Below are positions 7,110 through 15,259 of a stretch of DNA of 29,079 bases, one piece after another; the first letter of the stretch is position 1; every line of letters begins with the position of its first letter. Both the position numbers and the translations under genes were made by a program. This DNA is from an uncultured Porphyromonadaceae bacterium (GTDB lineage: Bacteria > Bacteroidota > Bacteroidia > Bacteroidales > Muribaculaceae): contig UREH01000007.1 of NCBI GenBank assembly GCA_900546835.1, positions 1 to 29,079 of the forward strand. The letters are read 5' to 3'. A model generated the notes under the pieces. That model worked only from the letters and a program-made list of their open reading frames with translations. It did no database searches and was not told the origin of the DNA.

Positions 7110-8360
7110 TTAGGATGCGGGATTAAGGGTGATATACCATTTGCCGCTCTTCTTCAGAAGGGTAATCGTGCCTGTGAACTCCTCGGCCAGAGGAATATTG
7201 TCGTTGGCGCCGAAGATGGCCTGATATTTCACGCCGGGAACGATGGCCTCGCCGTTGGAGCCGAGGTTGGGGTTGCTCCACGAAGAGTCGGCTACCTTGA
7301 AGGTGCCTGCGGGGATGGTGAGAACCTTTGTCTGCCAGGTGTTCTTCACGTCGGTGGTGTAGAATTGATACTGGGCGTCGCCGAAGCCCCATCCTGCGAA
7401 GTCGCCGGTGACGAAGATTCCGCTGGGCTGGTCGGGGGTGTCGGGTTCGGCGGGGATAAGCATAACCTTCCAGCTCTGGTCTGCACCCTGGAGCTGAATG
7501 GCTCCCTTGAAGGGCGTGCTAACCGTGCAGTTTGTCTGGATGTTCCACTGGCAGTCAATCCAGGAGTTCATCTGGGTGATGGGGCCGCCTGTCGAAAGGT
7601 TGGGAGCTCCCCAGTTCTTGTCGGCGAACTTGAACTCGCTGTTGGCGGGAATCTCCACGTAGGCCAGTTCGTAAGTGTTGGCCTCGGTGGTGGTCATGAA
7701 CTCGTACTGAGGCAGAATTTCGGTGTTCACGCCTTCGTTGAGCGGGCCGTTGAGCCATTCGTTGAGTACGCCGCGGATGTAGATGCCCGTGGGCAGGTCG
7801 GGGATAACCACTGCGAGATAGCCTACGGCTACGGATTTGTAGCAGATGGTGTTGGAGGTTATGGCCGTGCCTTCGATGGCCTGGTTGTTTTCGTTTACAA
7901 CGTTGGCTCGCAGACGCATGTAGACGGGCATATAGTCGGTCGGGATGGCGGCGGATTCCTTGATGTCGAGCATCTTGCAGATGCCTTCGGCCACGGAGCG
8001 CAGTGTCGGGGCTATGTCGCTCATGTCGTAGAAAGTGCCGATCATAACCGATGCAGGCACGCCTTCGGCGTCGACTGCGGGGGTTGTGAAGTCCTCGTTG
8101 AGGGCCATTTCAACCTGATAGGCCACGGTGGCGGCGTAGCCGTACTGAGTGGGCTGCGAGCCGGTGAGGTGGAGTGTTCCTTTATTCTCGTCCTCGGTGA
8201 TGAAGATCGAGGTGTTGGCCTCCACGGGGGTGTTGAGGAAGTTCTCAACGGGGTCGCCTTCGTGGGTGGCGAGTGTGGGGTTGTCGTCCCATGTCTCGTT
8301 GCAGCTGGAGAATCCGAGGGCGGCAACCATGGCGGCAAACAAATATGTTATTTTTTTCAT
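7110..8360 (-). CDS. susE: SusE-like outer-membrane starch/glycan-binding lipoprotein
   Basis: The 416-residue lipoprotein has a signal peptide ending GFSSC, with Cys20 lipidated. An N-terminal SusE-type Ig-like domain spans about 45-180 (VEMALNEDF, YMRLRANV). Two CBM-like repeats follow, starting near 192 (GIYIRGVLNEWL) and 314 (GIFVTGDFAGWG). They share FKFADKNWGAPNL and FKVADSSWSNPNL, which shows they are internal duplicates. Two repeats fit SusE, against three in the SusF-like partner. It should sit on the cell surface beside the SusC/SusD pair and help capture glycan. It is third in the operon, with GC-rich hairpins in the gaps on both sides. Sugar specificity is inferred only from family and operon order. 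Confidence 0.88.
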   Translation of the reverse strand: MKKITYLFAAMVAALGFSSCNETWDDNPTLATHEGDPVENFLNTPVEANTSIFITEDENKGTLHLTGSQPTQYGYAATVAYQVEMALNEDFTTPAVDAEGVPASVMIGTFYDMSDIAPTLRSVAEGICKMLDIKESAAIPTDYMPVYMRLRANVVNENNQAIEGTAITSNTICYKSVAVGYLAVVIPDLPTGIYIRGVLNEWLNGPLNEGVNTEILPQYEFMTTTEANTYELAYVEIPANSEFKFADKNWGAPNLSTGGPITQMNSWIDCQWNIQTNCTVSTPFKGAIQLQGADQSWKVMLIPAEPDTPDQPSGIFVTGDFAGWGFGDAQYQFYTTDVKNTWQTKVLTIPAGTFKVADSSWSNPNLGSNGEAIVPGVKYQAIFGANDNIPLAEEFTGTITLLKKSGKWYITLNPAS

Positions 8361-8399
8361 CGTTGTTGTTCTGTTTGAAAAATTTTTCAGTTGTTTTAT

Positions 8400-8435
8400 C
8401 GGCCGCCCGGAGGCCCGGGAGCGTCCGGGCGGTCG
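8400..8435 (-). promoter_or_regulatory. Intercistronic hairpin between susD- and susE-like genes
   Basis: A 12-bp stem (CGGCCGCCCGGA with TCCGGGCGGTCG, one G-T pair) around a GC-rich 12-nt loop lies 18 nt past the susD-like stop. No T-run follows on the minus strand. It could protect the susCD part of the message or reduce readthrough into susEF. Confidence 0.6.
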
Positions 8436-8453
8436 AAAAGCCTTTGATATGGT

Positions 8454-10142
8454 TTAGTAAGCCACGCCGCCGGGATATCCGGGGTTCTGCTTATAGCCGG
8501 GCGAAGCCGAGAGGATGTTGGCGGGGATTGGCATCACGTTGTAGCGGGCGTCGATGGTGTTGCCTCCGAGGGCGTTGCCCTTCCACGACCACAGCATCTG
8601 GTCGGGGCCGGTGAATTTGCCGAAGCGCACGAGGTCGGAGCGGCGTGTGAGCTCCCAGTAGAGCTCGCGGCAGCGTTCGGCCAGGATGTTGTCGGGAGTG
8701 AGGTCGCCGGTGGTCCAGGTGGAGACGCCTGCACGGCCACGAACGAAGTTTACATACTTCACGGCGTTTGCTGAAGTACCTGCGCGGCCCTGTACGAACG
8801 CTTCGACATACATCAGGTATACGTCGCTCAGACGAATCAGGCCGAGGTCGGTCGAGGGGAACTGCAGGGGATCAAGGCCGCCGGTTGTCAGGTTGCCGTT
8901 GTTGTCGGCCACAAGGCCGTTCCATTTGATGCAGATGTAGCCGTCGCCCCAGCTGCCGAATTCTTCGTTGGCAATCTTGTACTCATGCTCGGCGGGGTCG
9001 CCGTTGGAGTTGATGTACGACTTCTTGCCACGTACCCAGAGCTGCCAGCGGGCGTCCTGAGTCTCGGCGGTGAAGTGCTCGGAGAATTCTTTGGTGGCCT
9101 TCATACATTTCCAGGCGTTGGAGCAGCCGTAGTCGGCGGCTTTCATGCCGAGTTCGTCGGCAAGCGCGCCGTTGATGAGGAACATCGTGCCGCCGTAGCT
9201 CTGCAGACGGTCGCTGTCGAAGGGTATGCCCCAGAGGATTTCGTTTTCGGCAGTGTTGCCGCCGCCGGGCATGTACTGGTCGTTGTTGCGCGAGAACACG
9301 TTCAGATAGTGGTTGGCAAGGCCGGAGCCCTGGTAACCGCCGCCCTGGTGGCGTGCGATGATGTTTTCGCAGTGCTGCGAGCAGAGAGCCCAGGTGTCGG
9401 TGGCTGCGAGATATGCGGGATCGGCAGCGGCGTAAACCTGTGCGTTGAGGTAAAGGCGGGCGAGAAGGGCCTCGGCGCCGTCGATGCCTACACGGCCGTA
9501 GACGGGTGTGCGGTCGAGCTTGCCGTGCTCAACGAGATCGGTGAGTTCGCCTACGAGCCATTTGTAGAGCTCAACGCGCTCAATCTGCTCGGGATTCTGA
9601 CCTACAGGCTCCTCGATGGTGAAGGTTGCGCGGCCGAAGATGTCGCATACCCAGTAGTAGCTCAGGGCGCGGAGGGCGCGCACCTCGTCGACGAGTTTGA
9701 GCACTTCGGCGTCGCTGTTGCCTGCGGCGTCGGCGATGAACTTGTTGCAGACGGCGATGTGGGCATACAGACGCGAGTATGTGCCGTAGATGTTGCCGTT
9801 ATCGCTGTTGTAGGTGTTGGTCACCAGGTCGTAGATGGCGTCGTCCTTCCAGATCCAGATGCACTCGTCGGTGGGGAACTCGTTCATCATGAAGAGGGCG
9901 CGGGTGTACTGGCCGCGGCCGTTGTCGAGGCCGGAGATGATGGAGGAACCGGGGCCGTCGTTACCGGAGGTAGCCAGACCCTGATAGCATTCCATGGCTT
10001 CGTTGATGAGTCGCTCGGTGCTTGGGTTGGGTTCCAGGTTCGGATCGATGGGATCGAGGTCGAGGTCGCCAACACACGAGGCGGTCGACAGACCCAGACT
10101 CAGAGCCACTCCGCCAAGCATCAGATATTTCTTGATATTCAT
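8454..10142 (-). CDS. susD: SusD/RagB-family glycan-binding outer-membrane lipoprotein
   Basis: The 562-residue protein is the surface lid that binds oligosaccharide above the SusC channel. The signal peptide ends STASC, with Cys23 lipidated and an acidic run after it (VGDLDLDP). Family hallmarks include the TPR-type helices (LVDEVRALRALSYYWVCDIFG, residues about 150-170), an RLSDVYLMYVEA segment and the C-terminal RCRELYWELTRRSDLVRFG. The closing PIPANILSASPGYKQNPGY is also typical of the family. It starts 30 nt after the susC-like stop, the standard tight susC-susD pairing. Aromatics in the N-terminal FPTDECIWIW stretch may form part of the sugar platform, but I cannot assign specific binding residues. 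Confidence 0.95.
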   Translation of the reverse strand: MNIKKYLMLGGVALSLGLSTASCVGDLDLDPIDPNLEPNPSTERLINEAMECYQGLATSGNDGPGSSIISGLDNGRGQYTRALFMMNEFPTDECIWIWKDDAIYDLVTNTYNSDNGNIYGTYSRLYAHIAVCNKFIADAAGNSDAEVLKLVDEVRALRALSYYWVCDIFGRATFTIEEPVGQNPEQIERVELYKWLVGELTDLVEHGKLDRTPVYGRVGIDGAEALLARLYLNAQVYAAADPAYLAATDTWALCSQHCENIIARHQGGGYQGSGLANHYLNVFSRNNDQYMPGGGNTAENEILWGIPFDSDRLQSYGGTMFLINGALADELGMKAADYGCSNAWKCMKATKEFSEHFTAETQDARWQLWVRGKKSYINSNGDPAEHEYKIANEEFGSWGDGYICIKWNGLVADNNGNLTTGGLDPLQFPSTDLGLIRLSDVYLMYVEAFVQGRAGTSANAVKYVNFVRGRAGVSTWTTGDLTPDNILAERCRELYWELTRRSDLVRFGKFTGPDQMLWSWKGNALGGNTIDARYNVMPIPANILSASPGYKQNPGYPGGVAY

Positions 10143-10172
10143 TGTGTCGATGTATTTAAGAGATTGGAGTGA

Positions 10173-13100
10173 TTAGAAAGTGGCTACGAGACCAAGCGAG
10201 TAGGTTGTAGCGCGCGGATATACGCTGTTGTCGATGCCGCCGAACACTTCGGGGTCGACACCCTTGTATTTGGTAATCACGAAGGGGTTCTGCACGGCGC
10301 CGAAGAGGCGGAGGCGGAGCTTGTCGTTGAGGAGGTTGTCCCAGGTATAGCCCAGGGTGATGTTGTCGCAGCGAACGAACGATGCGTTGCGCAGGTAGTA
10401 GTCGCTCATGTAGCGCGGCTGCTCAAAGTAGTAGTCGTTCTCAACCACGTTGTTCAGACCATAGGTGAAGAGGTCGTTGTAGACGGCCTTGGTCGAGAGC
10501 ACGTTGTTGTATACGTAGTTGCCGATGGAGGCGCGGATGTTGAATCCGAGGTCCCACTTCTTGTAGCGGAACTGCGAACCGAATGTCATCGTAACCTTGG
10601 GATCGGGCGATTTGTTGATGATCTTGTCGGAGTCGTCGATCTGGCCGTCGCCGTTCTGGTCTACATAAACGCCTTCGAGAGGTGCGCCGCTTTCGTCGTA
10701 AACCTGCTGGAAGAGGTAGAAGGAGCTGGCGGGGTGGCCTTCGGCGTGGATCTGCACGGTGTTGCCGTTACCGCCGGAGATACCGCCGGTCTTCAGCTGC
10801 GATGCGCCGGTGGTGAGCTCGGTGATTTCGTTGTGGTTCCAGCCTACGTTGTAGCTCAGGGTCCATGTGAAGTCGTTGGTCACGATGGGTTTTGCTGCGA
10901 TGTTGAACTCAACGCCGTAGTTTTCGAGCGAGCCGATGTTGCGGTTGAGCATGTTGGTGGTCGAGGAGCCTGCGGGCACAGCCACATAGGCCAGAAGGTC
11001 GGTGGTCTTGCGCGTGTAGTATTCGATGCTACCGGTGATGCGGTTGTTGAGGAAACCGAAGTCAAGGCCGGCGTTGTAGCTGGTGGTTGTTTCCCAGGTC
11101 AGGTCGGGGTTGTAGCCGCGGGCGTAGACGGGGAGATGCCATCCGTTGGTGCCGTTGGGATAGCTTACTGAAGGCGATGCGATGGCGTAGAGGGCCATGT
11201 AGTTGATGGTCTCGCCGATTTCCTGCTGACCGGTCTTACCCCAGCCCAGACGGAGCTTGAGGTCGCTCAGCCATCCGGCTGCGCCCTGCATCCATGCCTC
11301 CTGGTTGATTTTCCAGCCGAGGGCCACGGCGGGGAATACGCCCCAGCGCTTATCCTTGGCGAAGCGCGAGGTGGCGTCGCCGCGGACGGTTACGGTGAGC
11401 AGGTAGCGGTCCTTGAATGTGTAGTTCAGACGGCCGAAGAACGAGAGGAGCTGGTAGCGGTCGGCCCAGTGGTAGTCGCCGTCGGCGCTTACGCCGTCGT
11501 TCTGGAAGTTCTGGCCCAGCAGGGGAATTGTGGATTCGTTGACGGTCACGCCGTAGGTCTGCTGGCCGGCCTCGTTCTTGCCGAGGTAGGTGGGGGTGTT
11601 CAGGCCCGGGCTCACGCGGTAGCCGGAGTTGCCGTTGGCGCCGGTGTAGTGGCCGTCGTTGTAGAAGCGCTGCCAGTCGTAGCCGGCGGTTACGTCGAAG
11701 TTGGAGTAGATCGACTCGACTTCCTTCTTATAGTTGAGGTAGAAGTTGAGAAGGGTGTTGCTGCGGAACTGATACTGGTCGAAGTTGTATGCGCCGCCGT
11801 AGTGCTCGTGGTTCTTGTAGGCGGTAGCCGAGTTGGCTGCCCAGTTGTCGACCAGATTGGACTTCATCACGTCGTAGCCGAGATTGAGGTTCAGGTGCAG
11901 GTCGGGGAGGAAGTGGAGCGAGTAGTCGAGCTGCAGGTTACCGTTGCTGCGGTAAACGTTGGCGTGGTTGTCGCGCTGCTCGAGCAGACCCATGGGGTTG
12001 AGGGTGGCGTTGTCGTTGAGAGTGCCGTTGTTGTGCACCTCATAGTAGCCGTTGTAGAGATACTGGAAGCCGGAGTTGCCGCTTACGATAGGCTCGTTGC
12101 TGCGAACCGGATGAGTCGGGTCGAAGCTGATGGCGTTGGAGAGGGCACCGGTGTCGGCAAAGTTGTTGCGGATGTAGTAGCCCTTTACGTTTGCGTTTAC
12201 GCTCAGGTGGTTGTCGAAGAATTTCGGCGAGAGGTTGAAGCCCATGGTCACGCGATCCATCTTCGAGGTCTTGATGATACCGTTGTTGTTGGTATAGCTG
12301 ATTTCAGCGTGGTAAGGGAGCCAGCCGGCTGTGCCGCCTACGCTCAGAGAGTAGTCGGAGCTGACGGAGGTGCGGAGCACCTCGTCCTGCCAGTCGGTGT
12401 TGGCATCGCCTGTGGCTGCCAGAGCGGCGTCCATGCCGCGCGATTCGAGAAGGCTGCGGAACTGGTTGGCGTCGAGCACCTTCCAGGTCTTGCGGGCGGT
12501 GTTCACATAGAGATTGGCTGCGAAGTTTACGGTCGGTTTGCCCGACTTTCCTTTCTTGGTGGTGATGATGATCACACCGTTGGATGCGCGCGAACCGTAG
12601 ATGGCGGTTGCGGAAGCATCTTTAAGGATGGTCATGCTTTCGATGTTCTCAGGCGAGATCATGCCAAGCGAGTTGCCCAGACCGCCCATGCCGGCGTTGC
12701 TCAGGGGCACACCGTCGACCACGATCAGAGGGTCGTTGGAAGCATTCAGCGAGGAGCCGCCGCGGATACGGATTGTACCTCCGCCTTCAGGGCCACCGGC
12801 CTGCGTTACGACAACGCCAGGGGTCTGACCTACGAGCATGTCCTGCACCGAAGTAGCTAGACCGGCTTCGATTTCGTCGGGTTTGATCACGGCTACCGAA
12901 CCGGTAGCGTCGGATTTCTTCACCGTACCGTAACCGATGGCTACCACTTCGTTGAGCATCACCGAGTTTTCCTGCATGGTGACGTTGATCGAAGTGCGGC
13001 CGTCGACGGGCACGTTCTGTGTGTCGTAGCCCACATAGCTCACCACGAGGGTGGCGTCGGGGGCCACGTTGATGGTGTACTCACCGTCGATGTTGGTCGA

Positions 13101-13274
13101 GGTGCCCACCGTAGTGCCCTGGGCAAGGATACTTGCACCGATCAGGGGCTCACCCGACGGATCGGATACAACGCCCGAAACGGTGATTGTCTGCGCGTTC
13201 AATCCCACGGAGAACAGCAGACCAACCATCAGGAAAAAGAATTTCCTGGCGATTCCTATTTGTAAATGTTTCAT
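10173..13274 (-). CDS. susC: SusC/RagA-family TonB-linked outer-membrane transporter
   Basis: The 1033-residue transporter imports oligosaccharide across the outer membrane, powered by TonB. A signal peptide ends near residue 27 (VGLNA-QT). A carboxypeptidase-regulatory-like domain follows (about 30-105; GVVSDPSGEPLIGASIL, then YVGYDTQ). The SusC signature region is LNEVVAIGYGTVKKSDATGSV (108-127). The plug (about 125-240) includes IRIRGGSSLN, PLIVVDGVPL and LKDASATAIYGSRASNGVI. The remainder is a long beta-barrel ending in the aromatic strand TTYSLGLVATF, as required for barrel insertion. No extra N-terminal signalling domain is present, so an ECF sigma/anti-sigma partner is not expected. 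First gene of the sus operon; a -7 box lies about 180 bp upstream with repeated operator-like sites further up. Confidence 0.96.
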   Translation of the reverse strand: MKHLQIGIARKFFFLMVGLLFSVGLNAQTITVSGVVSDPSGEPLIGASILAQGTTVGTSTNIDGEYTINVAPDATLVVSYVGYDTQNVPVDGRTSINVTMQENSVMLNEVVAIGYGTVKKSDATGSVAVIKPDEIEAGLATSVQDMLVGQTPGVVVTQAGGPEGGGTIRIRGGSSLNASNDPLIVVDGVPLSNAGMGGLGNSLGMISPENIESMTILKDASATAIYGSRASNGVIIITTKKGKSGKPTVNFAANLYVNTARKTWKVLDANQFRSLLESRGMDAALAATGDANTDWQDEVLRTSVSSDYSLSVGGTAGWLPYHAEISYTNNNGIIKTSKMDRVTMGFNLSPKFFDNHLSVNANVKGYYIRNNFADTGALSNAISFDPTHPVRSNEPIVSGNSGFQYLYNGYYEVHNNGTLNDNATLNPMGLLEQRDNHANVYRSNGNLQLDYSLHFLPDLHLNLNLGYDVMKSNLVDNWAANSATAYKNHEHYGGAYNFDQYQFRSNTLLNFYLNYKKEVESIYSNFDVTAGYDWQRFYNDGHYTGANGNSGYRVSPGLNTPTYLGKNEAGQQTYGVTVNESTIPLLGQNFQNDGVSADGDYHWADRYQLLSFFGRLNYTFKDRYLLTVTVRGDATSRFAKDKRWGVFPAVALGWKINQEAWMQGAAGWLSDLKLRLGWGKTGQQEIGETINYMALYAIASPSVSYPNGTNGWHLPVYARGYNPDLTWETTTSYNAGLDFGFLNNRITGSIEYYTRKTTDLLAYVAVPAGSSTTNMLNRNIGSLENYGVEFNIAAKPIVTNDFTWTLSYNVGWNHNEITELTTGASQLKTGGISGGNGNTVQIHAEGHPASSFYLFQQVYDESGAPLEGVYVDQNGDGQIDDSDKIINKSPDPKVTMTFGSQFRYKKWDLGFNIRASIGNYVYNNVLSTKAVYNDLFTYGLNNVVENDYYFEQPRYMSDYYLRNASFVRCDNITLGYTWDNLLNDKLRLRLFGAVQNPFVITKYKGVDPEVFGGIDNSVYPRATTYSLGLVATF

Positions 13275-13453
13275 TTAGGATAAATTTGATGTTAATGAAG
13301 TATTTCGTAAGATTTATCTCTGAGTGTCAGTGTGGTATCTGAATGTAAGGCGCGTTTGCCATCCCTCGCGGCCGAGGCCGGAGCGGTACTGTTTTCATGG
13401 AAAATTCAAGGTAGCTTTCAGGTAACGTCTACACGGTTTTAGAAAAACACTCG

Positions 13454-13461
13454 CAAATTTA
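13454..13461 (-). promoter_or_regulatory. Probable sus operon promoter (-7 box)
   Basis: On the minus strand this reads TAAATTTG, matching TAnnTTTG. Transcription would start near 13446 and give a leader of about 170 nt before the susC-like ATG. No strong -33 box is present, as expected of a promoter that needs an activator. The rest of the 519-bp gap 13275-13793 holds only the repeats, the REP-like element and a terminator listed separately. Confidence 0.45.
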
Positions 13462-13492
13462 TTTAAAATATCTAAAAGCCGAAAATTTCGCT

Positions 13493-13554
13493 ATATGTTC
13501 TACAACATATTTGTCGCGGCATATAGATGCAATATAGTCACAACATATAGTCGC
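13493..13554 (-). promoter_or_regulatory. Operator-like repeat cluster upstream of the sus promoter
   Basis: Two direct copies of ACAACATAT followed by GTCGC (13502-13517 with a TT spacer, 13540-13554 with an A spacer) are 38 bp apart. A third, inverted half-site (ATATGTT, 13493-13499) makes a palindrome with the first copy. The cluster lies roughly 45-110 bp upstream of the predicted transcription start, where an activator of a sus locus would bind. No regulator gene is adjacent. Confidence 0.45.
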
Positions 13555-13589
13555 AGGGTGTTTGATAACGATGTCCATGCCCCCCAAAT

Positions 13590-13673
13590 TGTAGGGATGC
13601 ACCCTGGTGCATCTGAAAATCAGCCATATCCTTTTTTTTCAGACGGGCGGATGCACCGGGGTGCATCCCTACA
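13590..13673. repeat. REP/BIME-like element 3 (TGTAG ... CTACA, two hairpins)
   Basis: This element runs from TGTAGGGATGCACC to GGTGCATCCCTACA. The left hairpin is GATGCACC-CT-GGTGCATC (13596-13613) and the right one GGATGCACC-GG-GGTGCATCC (13649-13668), with a 35-nt spacer holding a run of eight T. It has the same outer boundaries as elements at 2173 and 5312 and lies upstream of the sus operator-like cluster. Confidence 0.85.
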
Positions 13674-13702
13674 AGCGTATGGCCCTACACCTATATATAT
13701 AA

Positions 13703-13730
13703 GGCCGCCCCGCGGTGAGGCGGGGCGGCC
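13703..13730 (-). terminator. Terminator of the secreted OB-fold-type protein gene
   Basis: An 11-bp perfect GC stem (GGCCGCCCCGC/GCGGGGCGGCC, 6-nt loop) lies about 65 nt past the stop. On the minus strand it is followed by TTATATATATA. Confidence 0.75.
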
Positions 13731-13793
13731 GGGAGCAAAGTAAGTTACGTTAGTTTATTATTTAACGAGTATCTTACTGATTTTATCGTCGGT

Positions 13794-15092
13794 TTAGAGG
13801 ATAACCTTGGTGGCCTTGTCGCCCTGAACGCGGATATAGAGACCGCTCTCGGGGTTAGCTACCTCAACACCCTGGAGGTTGTAGTATTTAACTACACCCT
13901 GCTCGGCATCAACACCTACGTTCTCAACGCCGCTGAGACCGCTGACATATTCGGTGTTCTTCACGCCGGGAGCGCCGAAGTAAGGTTCGAGGGTACCCTT
14001 TACAACTACCGTCTTGCCAATATTGCCTTCATTGTCGACGATGTTGAGTTTTGTGCGGGCATCGCCTGCGGGGAGAGCTACACCAATCTTTGCTTCACCC
14101 TGAGTAAGGATGATGTTGGTTGCAGCAGCTTTATCGGCTTCTCCGAGAACTCCATTGGTGGCGTTGGCGGCAGTTTTGGAGCCAATGACGCCGGTTACGC
14201 AGGCTGCACCGGTGGTATATAGATTATTGAGAGCAATTACATCGCTTACGGTGAGTGGGTCGGCCTCGGTCCCTTCGCGGCCTACTATGAGGGCGTTGAC
14301 TGCAAGTTCGTAAGTGGTTGCGCCGGCTGCGAACACAACTTTTGTTGCAATCTCGTCAGCTTCGGTACCGGTGTATTTGACTTCAACACCTTCTGCACCC
14401 TCAGCTGCTGTGAATGTGGCAGGTGTAATTGTTACATTGGCGTCCTGACAGGTTGCGGTGATGTTTCCGGTGATGTTTTCTGCAATTACCTTGACAGGCT
14501 TTGCGCATGTGGCATTCAAAGGCATTGCGAGGTCAACGGAAGCAAGGTCGGTTGTAATCGAAGCGGTGGTGGTAGGTTCGCAGAATTTAATAGATGTAAG
14601 CTGCTGGTTGTATTTATTAGTTGCCGACTCAATTTTGTAGACGGTTCCGGCTGCTCGGAGGCTTTCAGGCACTGATACCTTTATAGTCTCCGATGGCTTG
14701 GCTTGAACGGTTTCAATCAGAGTCTCGCCGCCGTATACATTGAGCTTGGAAGCTGTGTTGGCGCTGGAACCGCTTCCGATTGTAATGTCAATCTCCTTGC
14801 AGTCCTGAGTAAGCGAAGTAGATACATATGCCCCGGCAACGTTTTTGCCGCCAATCATAAGGTAATCGTACTGGGGAGTAACATAAGTGTTTTTGGAAAC
14901 GTAGCAACCAAGGTCAGTCCATTCCAAGCCGGTAGAAGCCGATGTGATTGTAGTGGGTGTCGTGTTGGTTTTATCCCACGCTGTAGGGAATCCGTTGTCG
15001 TCGGATTTTACGAAAGTTTCGGTGATGTCTGCTGCCGAGGCCATGGAAACACTGGCCACGAGGGCGAGAGAAGCGAGTAAAAGTTTCTTCAT
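13794..15092 (-). CDS. Secreted protein with OB-fold-like domain (DUF6359-type) and C-terminal tail domain
   Basis: The 432-residue protein has a clear signal peptide (MKKLLLASLALVASVSMASA, cleavage after residue 20), which decides the start; the frame extends upstream to 15200 without conserved sequence and crosses the predicted promoter. Residues 21-175 are a beta-rich region ending TSIKF, of the kind seen in Bacteroidales surface proteins. Residues 180-270 look like an Ig-like domain. Residues about 273-385 resemble the DUF6359 OB-fold-like domain: EADPLTVSDVIAL, VTGVIGSK, ALPAGDARTKLNI, VVVKGTLEPYFGAPGVK. The last ~45 residues (YYNLQGVEVANPESGLYI) resemble type A secretion/anchoring tails. 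No catalytic motif is seen and function is unknown. It is monocistronic, with its own -7 box and terminator. Confidence 0.85.
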   Translation of the reverse strand: MKKLLLASLALVASVSMASAADITETFVKSDDNGFPTAWDKTNTTPTTITSASTGLEWTDLGCYVSKNTYVTPQYDYLMIGGKNVAGAYVSTSLTQDCKEIDITIGSGSSANTASKLNVYGGETLIETVQAKPSETIKVSVPESLRAAGTVYKIESATNKYNQQLTSIKFCEPTTTASITTDLASVDLAMPLNATCAKPVKVIAENITGNITATCQDANVTITPATFTAAEGAEGVEVKYTGTEADEIATKVVFAAGATTYELAVNALIVGREGTEADPLTVSDVIALNNLYTTGAACVTGVIGSKTAANATNGVLGEADKAAATNIILTQGEAKIGVALPAGDARTKLNIVDNEGNIGKTVVVKGTLEPYFGAPGVKNTEYVSGLSGVENVGVDAEQGVVKYYNLQGVEVANPESGLYIRVQGDKATKVIL

Positions 15093-15185
15093 AGAGAAAG
15101 TATTTAAGTTATTGATAAGAAAGTTGCTTTGTGTGTTGGACTTAAAGATGGAATGCGATTGGGATATAGCATACCCTTTATGTCG

Positions 15186-15193
15186 CAAAGATA
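15186..15193 (-). promoter_or_regulatory. Promoter -7 box for the secreted OB-fold-type protein
   Basis: On the minus strand this reads TATCTTTG, an exact match to TAnnTTTG. It predicts a start near 15179 and a leader of about 87 nt. Confidence 0.5.
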
Positions 15194-15259
15194 CGTACAT
15201 TTTTCCTCATTGCGGTGGGGAATATTGTGTAAAATCCCGTGGCAATACGTTAAAAAACA

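Noticed and set aside
7104..8378. 424-residue open frame antisense to the susE-like gene
   Set aside because: Same artefact; no signal, domain or promoter, and the opposite strand has a clear lipoprotein.
11469..12860. 463-residue open frame antisense to the susC-like gene
   Set aside because: Val/Gly-rich shadow of a gene with unmistakable SusC motifs.
13590..13673. CRISPR or phage attachment site as an explanation of the repeats
   Set aside because: Only single inverted hairpin pairs are present, without regular spacing, spacers, cas genes or integrase.
13495..13743. 82-residue plus-strand frame
   Set aside because: It runs through the sus operator-like cluster, REP-like element 3 and a terminator.
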